From NCBI GenBank assembly GCA_963575745.1, contig CAUYUJ010017654.1, forward strand, positions 172,285 through 229,085: a DNA stretch of 56,801 bases, written 5' to 3'. The first letter of the stretch is position 1; each line of letters starts with the position of its first letter. Positions 50,326-56,801 of this stretch are shown here, one piece after another. This stretch comes from Prorocentrum cordatum (lineage: Eukaryota; Sar; Dinophyceae; Prorocentrales; Prorocentraceae). The translations under genes and the position numbers were made by a program. A model generated the notes under the pieces. That model made no database searches and had not been told where the DNA came from. It was given only the letters and a program-made list of their open reading frames with translations.

Positions 50326-52001
50326 TGCGTTGTGAGAGGACAGCGTGACCTGGGAACGGACAGCGTCGACCACCCCAGCGGGTCAGCACACTGAACTGCG
50401 GACAGACTTCCGGAGACGTGCTGCCTACCTCAGCCACGGGCGCGCCCGTCCCCCGCAGGGGCATCGTGGCAGGTGGTGGATGGGGTTGATACCATGCACG
50501 ACGGCGTCCGTGCGGCCTGTATCGCGTGGTGCAGCTCCCAACGGACGGGTGGTTGCTCATCCTGGCGCAGCCGCGCGCCCTGCCCTCGCCAGGACATCAC
50601 ATTGGTGAGCCCCCGGACTTCGCGGGCCGGATATGATGTGGTTACTGGCTATCGGCTGGCTGTCAGCCTGCGTGCGCTGTCGTGATGCTGCCGTGGAGTG
50701 GGATCAGCCCTTCCCCGTAGACACCGCGCTCAGCGGCAGGCAGTGCCTCCCCCACCTGCGTGTCGCCTTGATCTACGTGGACCTGGTCATGGCGCTACCA
50801 CAAGGACGTCGCGTTGGCTTCGTGTAAGGTGGAGATAGGCATGTTCTCTAACCTCACTTCCGATGCTACCTGATGACGGGCCTCACAAGGGAGTGGTCTT
50901 GCACGAGTGGCTTCCTTCGGCAGGACACGGCCGCTCCCCCAGCCGACCCGTGTCGCATCTGCCTCTGTCAGTGCTTGTAACGTGGTGCCCCCGAACCGCG
51001 AGAGTAGGATACGTTGCGTGCGCATTGGCTACAGGCTGGAAGCGGCGTTACCTCGTGTTCGCTGACTGGGTCGCCCTCCCCCCCGTGTCCAAGGGCGGGC
51101 ATGCCCGAGTTCTGCGACAGTGAGTCTTGGTGAGTGAGGCCCCTCTCTGTGCCGCTTTTTCTTCTCTTTCTGTCGCTGGGTGCACGTCTGGCGTCCGCAG
51201 CGGCTCTCTTGCCCCCCTCTTTGCTTCGCTTCCGCGTGTCGTTCGGCCGGAGGTTGGCGCCGACAGGGCGACTTCCCCGCGCTGCTACAGTACACATGGC
51301 CTAGCCGTGCAGCCGTTGCTGCCGCTCGCTGCGTCGTGATTCCCACGCGCTGGTGCGACTTCTCCACGCTGGCCGCAGTTGCCGCTGCGCGTCGCGGCGT
51401 GGCGTCTCCACCCGTCGGGATGTCGGCGTCGGTCCGCTGTGCTCAATTCGGGTCATCTTGTCCTATGCATCACCTCTAATGAGGGTCATTTTGTCCCTTG
51501 CACGTGCGCTCGCCTTTGCGGCTTACGTGCTGCTTTGGCCAATTATCTACGGTCTGTGCTCCAGTCGTTCATCTCGCTTCTTGACCCTTGTCCTGGAGCC
51601 GCCAACCAAGAAAGTGACCCCACCAGCGTTTGACTAAGGACGACCTTGTACACCTGCGCGGCCGTTTTGAATGTACCCTGCGGCACATCGCCTTCCTGGT
51701 ATGAGCAAGTCATCATCACCCACTCGCCAAGGACGATGGATGCCCACAAACCTGGGCTGAGACGCTGCGCAGCAACTTCCACCTGCGCTCACTTTAAGGG
51801 CAGCTCTTTGGGAGATGTTATAGATAATCGGGAGTATAGCCTGCGCGTCGCTGCCTTACGGCTCAAGGCACGCGCGCCCTATTTGCCCGGATACCTGACT
51901 TGGTATTCGCTATGTGCTGGAAAGATCATTACATCGATCTTATCCTATATTACTCATCCACACCCCATATCGCATTCCTTCGACATGGAATTGGATGCAA
52001 T

Positions 52002-53801
52002 ATGACCTACCAGAGTCATTTCAGACTTGGTAGCGGAGCTGGCCGCACTCTCGCGTGGTCAGCTCTTGCTCTTCTTATCCTCACGCTACCCGGCACGATC
52101 CTCGTGACCAATCTCTACCCTGCGCCACCACTCCACCAACATTTACGAGGATTAATTCAAGAGCAAGAAGCAACACGAGACGTACGACGTCTAGACAACA
52201 GCATTGGTACCATATACGCTTCATCACTACACTACTACCAACCGCTCGGCAACGAGCCAAAAACGCAGCACTTGAAGCGCAGGCGGGGAGACCCGCAAGG
52301 TAAAGCGCCTCGTAGACTTGACAAGGCGCTACAAGCCCTGACCCAGCGCGGCAACGCGCCCGATAACCACACATACCTCCGCAGCTTAGGGTTGGTTATC
52401 TTCGCCATTATATGGTTTGCGCTGGGAGCGGCAATCGGACACATGCGCCGAGGAGAAAATAGCACCGATGGGCAAACACATGGCCCATACTTGGACCCCC
52501 AAGGCAACGTACCCTTTCGCGAGTACGTCTACGAGGCCAACGCGTGGCTTAACGTCACGAGTGGACGCATGGCGCCACAAGCCCAAGCAGCCGCCATACA
52601 ACGCGGCCTGGGCGGCCTAGCGAGGACACCCGCCATGAGGGCACCACCTGACATCATAAACTGTGGTGCGGACATCGACGGTGTCCACACCGACCCAGTA
52701 ACATACATTATGTTCCTCCTAAGCATGAAGTTCGAACGCCTGGAAGATGAGCGCCAGCTCACCTCGGGCACTCAGCTCATCGACTTTCATGTGCCTCACG
52801 GAGAACGAATCGACGTAACCCTTACGCGGTTCGAAATGGCCCGTCTTGAGGCACAATCGGTGGGCTTTGACCTTCCCAACTTCCAACTGCTCACGACTAT
52901 CCTATTCCGCGCCTTAGGCGTTGGCAACCAGCGAGCCATGCAACTGTTACAACCACTCAACCACCAAATGCCTCGAACACAACAACAGTATGAAGGACTG
53001 TGTGAGAGGATGCGCTCGATAGGCCATCTGTCAGAACGGTCCCCTGGCAACATAGGATCAGTGTTTGGAAGGGGAAGGGGAACCGGCAGTGGAAATTTCT
53101 ATACTACCTTAACCACTGAAGCTCAGCCTGGCAACGGGCCCTCAAACATATGGGCCGACGATCCTGGATAATCTACTGCCCAACTAGCAGGGGATCGATC
53201 GCAACCAAGCTGGCAACCAGCCCTCCTCCTAGAGAACCTCAGCCTCACCGCTCTCTATGGAGAGAAGCGAACCCCCTTAAACGACGGTGTAGCCACCTAC
53301 CTAGGTAACGACGATTTCGACTCAGGCACCGACACCGACGCGATATCACCAGGTGGCATCGAACCGCTAGACCGGTCAGAGATCATGCAAATGGAATGTG
53401 ATAGTCAGCGTGTCGAGCATCTATTTTGGTTATTACAACAAGCAAAGCGTAGGTGGATGAGGTTTACAAGAAAACCAGTGCGTCGTGTTAGGAGGAGGAT
53501 ACGGAGGAGCTTCAAAGGAAACTGCGAAGGCAAACGGGGTCGCCGAAGGTTGAGCGGACGAGGCATCACGGCTTTCCTCCAGAGGCTTTCGGATGATCAG
53601 TATGATGAGATATTCTTCGGAGGAAAAGGCAGTGGAAAAGGCCGTAGGGAAACCCCAGGGAAAGGCAAAGGCAGGCGGGGAGACCCGCCAGGTAGAGACG
53701 GCCAGATCTTGAAGTACCATGAATGTGATAGCACCGATCACCTTGTGAAGGATTGTCCAGTGAAACGGAATGGAAGGGTAGATCGTCCGAAGTCCATGTA
53801 G
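52002..53801 (+). CDS. Gag-like polyprotein with zinc knuckle, one in-frame stop
   Basis: Gag packages element RNA into particles. The ATG at 52002 is preferred over earlier in-frame codons because it begins the sequence that leads into the first hydrophobic segment. The frame is open to TAA at 53169-53171 and continues in the same frame, with no other stop, to TAG at 53799-53801. Residues about 14-38 and about 127-148 are hydrophobic enough to span a membrane, unusual for copia gag. The central region (about 170-350) looks like a helical capsid. After an acidic part and an Arg-rich block comes Gly-Lys-rich sequence and a knuckle at about 53715-53762 reading Y-x2-C-x4-H-x4-C, so the first Cys of the C-x2-C-x4-H-x4-C pattern is replaced by Tyr. 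Confidence 0.6.
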
Positions 53802-53885
53802 GCTCAAGTGAACCTGCTGTTGAGCATCTGAGCCTCCAAGACTTCGAGGCTGTGGAACAGATATTTTTTCACTTAGGTCAGTAAC

Positions 53886-54920
53886 ATGGGCACTCTGGAC
53901 GAGATCGAGGCGCACAGCCATGGGCTCTACGCGCACTACCTCGAGTACCTCCGCAGGTTCGTCTTCGGAACCATCGAGCTCACGCCTGTGGAGAACGGAA
54001 CGCTGGGAAACCAGCCCCTTTCCTTCTTCGACTGGACGTTCGGCAATCCAGGTAACATCATGGCCCACGAGAGCAGCGACGAGGACGTCACTGTTGAAGC
54101 CTCACCTTCGGGGGTCGAGTACAACCTTCGACGGCAATCTGACCTCATGCCTGGAAACAGGCCTACTCCAGTGTATCCGCCGAACTATTGCGAACTGATG
54201 GAGTTGGAGGCTCAAGCCTTCGCAGTGGGCGTGCCAGGCAATCCTCGCGAGCCTCCTGGTATGCTCGCGCCGGGCGAGTACGGACCATACATGGTGCTGC
54301 AGACCGTCATGCAGATGCACGCCGCTCAAGCTGAAGAGTATCCTGATAGTCAACGGAGCGTTGAGAACGGCCACATGATGCTGCAAGACTCCGATGTCTG
54401 TGACGACTCGGAATTGCTGCTGGCGGCCCTCACTCTCGGCAGCGTGCTCCCTGACGACGTGCAGCGACGCGTGCGGTATGCAAAGGGGGGTTGGCGCCAA
54501 GCCTTTGAGAGGGCTATCGCAATGCGTGGACAGGCGCTTCCTCCGCCGGGATGGGGTCTCCAGGCGGTGGGACTACAGCCCAACCATACGGCCATGCGAA
54601 ACGTCATCGGGCAGCCCTCCTATGACTATGCTCTGCTTGAGGCGCACGCCGTGCTCGGCAGCGAGCCTGGGCCGACCGCCGTGCCGCCGGCGCCGGGACA
54701 GCCTAGCGGTGCTCAGACGCCTCTACAGCAGGGAAGCTTGCCCGTCCTGGCTGGGCCAATGACCATTGTCATTGGCAATCCTACTTTAGAAGTTGAAGGT
54801 GATGACGGATGTGGATTGTGCGAGGACGAGGCCACCATCCTCATGATGGACGTCAATGGCGACGACGAGGAGATGGACTTCGATCCAGACAGTCCTGACG
54901 CACAACCATCCGCACAATAG
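53886..54920 (+). CDS. Accessory ORF after gag, unknown
   Basis: The ATG at 53886 lies one base after a TAA that ends an alternate continuation of the gag tail (about 53805-53884), so the two ORFs abut. The 344-residue product has an aromatic N-terminal helix region, a central Pro/Gly/Ala-rich part and an acidic C-terminus rich in Asp/Glu (about residues 305-335). I recognise no domain. Its place between gag and the later ORFs suggests an element-specific protein, or part of a former long polyprotein. The last 102 bases lie in the first unit of the 195-base duplication, so its end is repeated downstream. Confidence 0.5.
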   Translation: MGTLDEIEAHSHGLYAHYLEYLRRFVFGTIELTPVENGTLGNQPLSFFDWTFGNPGNIMAHESSDEDVTVEASPSGVEYNLRRQSDLMPGNRPTPVYPPNYCELMELEAQAFAVGVPGNPREPPGMLAPGEYGPYMVLQTVMQMHAAQAEEYPDSQRSVENGHMMLQDSDVCDDSELLLAALTLGSVLPDDVQRRVRYAKGGWRQAFERAIAMRGQALPPPGWGLQAVGLQPNHTAMRNVIGQPSYDYALLEAHAVLGSEPGPTAVPPAPGQPSGAQTPLQQGSLPVLAGPMTIVIGNPTLEVEGDDGCGLCEDEATILMMDVNGDDEEMDFDPDSPDAQPSAQ

Positions 54921-55208
54921 CCAATCATGCCAGACTCCAGTCAGCAGGGAGACCTGCCTGCCCAGGGTGCGCTGCCTACGCCTACCCAGGAAACCCCGTC
55001 AGCTCCTGCTCAGTGCGAGGACGAGGCCACCATCCTCATGATGGACGTCAATGGCGACGACGAGGAGATGGACTTCGATCCAGACAGTCCTGACGCACAA
55101 CCATCCGCACAATAGCCAATCATGCCAGACTCCAGTCAGCAGGGAGACCTGCCTGCCCAGGGTGCGCTGCCTACGCCTACCCAGGAAACCCCGTCAGCTC
55201 CTGCTCAG
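54819..55208 (+). repeat. Perfect 195-base tandem duplication
   Basis: Units 54819-55013 and 55014-55208 appear identical base for base. Since 195 is a multiple of three, the frame is kept, and the TAG stop and following ATG are both copied. Identity implies a recent event, or an assembly duplication. Confidence 0.9.
54927..55115 (+). CDS. Short ORF created by the 195-base duplication
   Basis: Sixty-two codons run from the ATG copied in unit 1 to the stop copied in unit 2, all in the frame of the ORF at 53886. It joins the Gln/Pro-rich start of the next ORF to the acidic end of the previous ORF. It is best seen as a by-product of the duplication. Confidence 0.4.
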   Translation: MPDSSQQGDLPAQGALPTPTQETPSAPAQCEDEATILMMDVNGDDEEMDFDPDSPDAQPSAQ

Positions 55209-55517
55209 GCTAGGTCAGCAGCACCATCCGATGAACAGGCCAGGAGGTCTCGCTCACATCCGCGTCTTAGGGGCGATCCGCACCCCCAAGGACGGCTCCC
55301 ACGTGAATGGGGGCAGGCAGCCCCATCAGAGCATGCCGCTCGACGGGGGGGGAGCTGCTCGCCTACAACGACCTCAGGCGCCAAACGGGTGAGCACTCTG
55401 CCTTTGGACAGGGCAACCCGATCTACAGGGGCGCCCAAGGCAGGTCCATACGGGGTGGCTATCAGCTCGCGACGAACATTTGACGTCCTGATAAAGAGGC
55501 AGTGCGGAGACAGCTGA
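55122..55517 (+). CDS. Pro/Ser/Arg-rich accessory ORF, unknown
   Basis: The ATG at 55122 follows six bases after the TAG of the duplicated unit. The product (131 residues) is low in hydrophobic residues and rich in Pro, Ser, Gly and Arg, so likely disordered. Its last 16 bases overlap the next frame, which suggests that the two were once a single frame parted by an indel near 55490. Confidence 0.4.
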   Translation: MPDSSQQGDLPAQGALPTPTQETPSAPAQARSAAPSDEQARRSRSHPRLRGDPHPQGRLPREWGQAAPSEHAARRGGSCSPTTTSGAKRVSTLPLDRATRSTGAPKAGPYGVAISSRRTFDVLIKRQCGDS

Positions 55518-56116
55518 GAGCCATCATCGAGGAGCGCTGCCGCTACAGGCCCAACGCGGCCTGCAATCCGTGCTCACAGGAGTTCCAGGAACACAGACCT
55601 GGTTGTCCTGTAGGCATCAATGACGTCTTAAGGCCGAACAGGGGCCGCACTCCTGCAAAGGAGGGTCATCCACCTCTTGTGCCTATGACCCGAGAAGAGA
55701 TCGATGCGATCAATCGCCGTCTCGGAAACATAGGCCACAACAGCCCTCCTGCTCAGGAGACTCGATCTCAGCGGGGAAACCCGCCTGGCGTCTCCAGTCA
55801 GGCTCAAATGTACGAGATGACGAGCCACGACGAGCATGAGGTTCAACGAGCCGCAGCAGAGACAGAGCGCAAGCGAGTGGCAGAAGAGCGCAACCGCGAG
55901 GCAACTCGCCGAATGCTGCTGGAGCCACAAGCTGAAGCAAAGAAGCCTCCAACGATCCCAAAGGCCAAAAGCGAGACTCGTGAACATAGGACGCCTTCGG
56001 GCGAAAGACAGAAAGTTTTTACCCGCTCAGAGGAGCTCGGGTCCGATGTGCAGATGGAGGCCCCTCTCCGAAGTGCCGAAGTCACCGACTCGAGCAATGC
56101 CTGCGCAGAGACCTGA
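55502..56116 (+). CDS. Accessory ORF with Cys-rich start and coiled-coil end, unknown
   Basis: This frame begins without a convincing ATG (it is entered from the previous frame). The first 45 residues carry four Cys (C near 55538, 55560, 55572 and 55607) that could bind a metal. The middle is Pro-rich and includes an R-G-N-P-P motif encoded by a hairpin sequence. The 3' part (about 55810-55990) is a long Glu/Arg/Ala helix, probably coiled-coil. It stops at 56116, 20 bases into the next ORF. Confidence 0.4.
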   Translation: MRRQLRAIIEERCRYRPNAACNPCSQEFQEHRPGCPVGINDVLRPNRGRTPAKEGHPPLVPMTREEIDAINRRLGNIGHNSPPAQETRSQRGNPPGVSSQAQMYEMTSHDEHEVQRAAAETERKRVAEERNREATRRMLLEPQAEAKKPPTIPKAKSETREHRTPSGERQKVFTRSEELGSDVQMEAPLRSAEVTDSSNACAET

Positions 56117-56801
56117 CCCCAGGCAACAGCCTCAGGACTCCCTGGAGATCCGCAGGCGACAGCCTAGCCTGAGTGGCTCCATCGCCAGCAAGGCCAAGGC
56201 GTTCGAGCGTGCAGGGTATACCCCTACGCCGGCCTCGCCAGTGGCGACACGTTCCAAGGCGTCCGAAGAGGGTGCTTTGCCCCGGGGTACCTGGGCGCCT
56301 AAGATTAGAAGCAGCGCCAGCCGAGAGACGCCGCGGGGAAACCCGCCAGGCGCTGCAGCCGCAGCATCCTCATCATCAGGAGCTGCAGCCTCGTCAGCGG
56401 CAGAGGCTCCATTGCGGGGAAACCCGCCAGAGGACAAGCTGCGCCACCCAGGCGACACCTCCTTCACGAGCGGGAGCCAGGCGTTGATCAACGATCGTCG
56501 TGCTCTACGGAAGCTACCACCGATACGTTCGGTTGACGAGGCACTTATGGAGAGCTGTAGGCAGAAGAACATCATTCCGAGCACTAACTACAAGATCAAG
56601 CAGCTCAGTAAGTGCCTCAGCAAGATCTGTAGGCACGCGCCTGACAGACCGAACAATCCAGTGTGGAGGCTGCGGACGTTCGACGACCACGATGGATGGA
56701 TCAACCTCCACGAGCTCGTGCACGAGTTCCCCTGGAACGACGGTATGCGGCCCGACGGGTACAACCCGAAATGCAACGATGCCAAGATCATCGCCGAGAC
56801 C
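56097..56801 (+). CDS. ORF with the N-terminal part of a Tpt1/KptA-like RNA 2'-phosphotransferase domain (partial, 3' end outside window)
   Basis: Tpt1/KptA enzymes transfer the 2'-phosphate left at RNA splice junctions onto NAD+. The ATG at 56097 opens 235 codons to the window end without a stop. Residues 1-140 are disordered, Ser/Ala/Pro-rich, with two R-G-N-P-P motifs. From about residue 165 the sequence reads L-S-K-x-L-S-x-I-C-R-H-A-P, matching the family's opening L-S-K-x-L-S-x-x-L-R-H-x-P. The Arg-His at 179-180 corresponds to the first two members of the catalytic Arg-His-Arg-Arg set. A D-D-H-D-G-W-I-x-L-x-E-L segment follows, matching the D-x-x-G-W-V-x-V-x-x-L-L element. The two later catalytic Arg residues would be beyond the window. 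The call rests on motif reading alone. Confidence 0.6.
   Translation, partial: MPAQRPDPRQQPQDSLEIRRRQPSLSGSIASKAKAFERAGYTPTPASPVATRSKASEEGALPRGTWAPKIRSSASRETPRGNPPGAAAAASSSSGAAASSAAEAPLRGNPPEDKLRHPGDTSFTSGSQALINDRRALRKLPPIRSVDEALMESCRQKNIIPSTNYKIKQLSKCLSKICRHAPDRPNNPVWRLRTFDDHDGWINLHELVHEFPWNDGMRPDGYNPKCNDAKIIAET

Larger units (their letters stand above)
49221..52001. other. Non-coding stretch with dispersed short repeats
   Basis: The region contains a near-duplicate pair of about 38 bases (from about 49538 and 49710), five copies of a GCGGCTTTTGGCTGC motif (49882-50325), a CTC run (50085-50135) and unique DNA. No frame shows coding character. The 3' part (about 51640-52001) is the 5' flank of the copia-like element and may include its leader; LTR borders could not be fixed because the 3' LTR is not in the window. 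Confidence 0.5.
52283..56427 (+). repeat. Seven GNRA-tetraloop hairpins spread through the copia-like element
   Basis: Hairpins of the form GCRGG-GARA-CCYGC lie at 52283-52296 (GAGA loop), 53675-53688 (GAGA; one extra G-C pair), 54944-54957 and 55139-55152 (GCAGG-GAGA-CCTGC), 55771-55784 (GAAA), 56333-56346 (GAAA) and 56414-56427 (GAAA). The 54944 and 55139 copies change a G-C pair to A-T on both sides of the stem. In every copy the codon phase is the same, encoding R-G-N-P, R-G-D-P or Q-G-D-L. Confidence 0.75.
52002..56801 (+). mobile_element. Ty1/copia-like retrotransposon, 5' half (gag and accessory ORFs)
   Basis: Gag with a zinc-knuckle region is followed by several ORFs on the same strand and then the window ends. 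Protease, integrase and reverse transcriptase are not seen and should lie beyond 56801. The gag sequence, with its Arg-rich and Gly-Lys-rich segment before a C-C-H-C knuckle, is like copia-type gag common in dinoflagellates. Codon use here is less GC-biased than in the gene regions upstream, which fits a separate element. Several stops and one 195-base duplication show that this copy is decaying. Confidence 0.6.

Noticed and set aside
51692-51710. TGGTAT-containing stretch as a tRNA-Met primer-binding site of the copia-like element
   Set aside because: Only the first six or so bases fit the usual initiator-tRNA complement, a second TGGTAT lies at about 51900, and no LTR border could be confirmed without the 3' LTR.
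52002-53801. Reading the gag region as a membrane transporter
   Set aside because: Only two hydrophobic segments are present and the rest is capsid-like plus a zinc-knuckle region.

Overview
Organism and overall character. The window looks like nuclear DNA of a dinoflagellate, possibly a high-GC free-living genus such as Prorocentrum (genus is a guess). The evidence is: a copy of the dinoflagellate spliced-leader tag (20 of 22 positions) in front of an intron-less open frame; many short exons whose borders follow the AG|G pattern, with GC and GA donors mixed with GT donors; introns made mostly of microsatellite and homopurine/homopyrimidine DNA; and several retroelement families of dinoflagellate type. 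Bacterial features (operons, Shine-Dalgarno sites, CRISPR) are absent.

Layout. 1-2.67 kb: the 3' part of a non-LTR retrotransposon (reverse transcriptase tail, RNase H, Cys clusters) broken by one T-run frameshift. 4.79-5.34 kb: three exons of a split gene of unknown function. 8.5-13.1 kb: a decayed transposase-like gene ending in a PHD finger. 13.4-15.2 kb: CG-rich DNA that becomes a hairpin-forming 31-bp satellite. 15.8-25.25 kb: an intact-looking gene of about 19 exons, no recognised homologue. 25.3-31.46 kb: exon fragments and a second multi-exon unknown gene. 33.2-33.7 kb, minus strand: an SL-tagged retroposed copy encoding a zinc-ribbon protein. 36.03-38.89 kb: the two 3' exons of ribosomal protein L8 (uL2), with no 5' exons found. 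39.5-49.2 kb: a decayed mobile element carrying an RNase H, a UPF1-type SF1 helicase and several Cys-rich or unknown ORFs. 49.2-51.9 kb: non-coding DNA with a dispersed short repeat. 52.0-56.8 kb: the 5' half of a Ty1/copia-like retrotransposon (gag with zinc knuckle, then accessory ORFs), whose last ORF runs off the window and contains the start of a Tpt1/KptA-type RNA 2'-phosphotransferase domain.

How parts relate. Host genes (gene 15.8-25.2 kb, gene 27.0-31.5 kb, RPL8) are all on the plus strand, in line with the unidirectional gene clusters known in dinoflagellates; they are separated and interrupted by retroelements. The most interesting material is the 3' retroelement: a 2'-phosphotransferase-like domain in the accessory region after gag, together with seven copies of a GNRA-tetraloop hairpin spread through the same element and always in the same codon phase. 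No computation or database search was run; all family calls are from motif reading.
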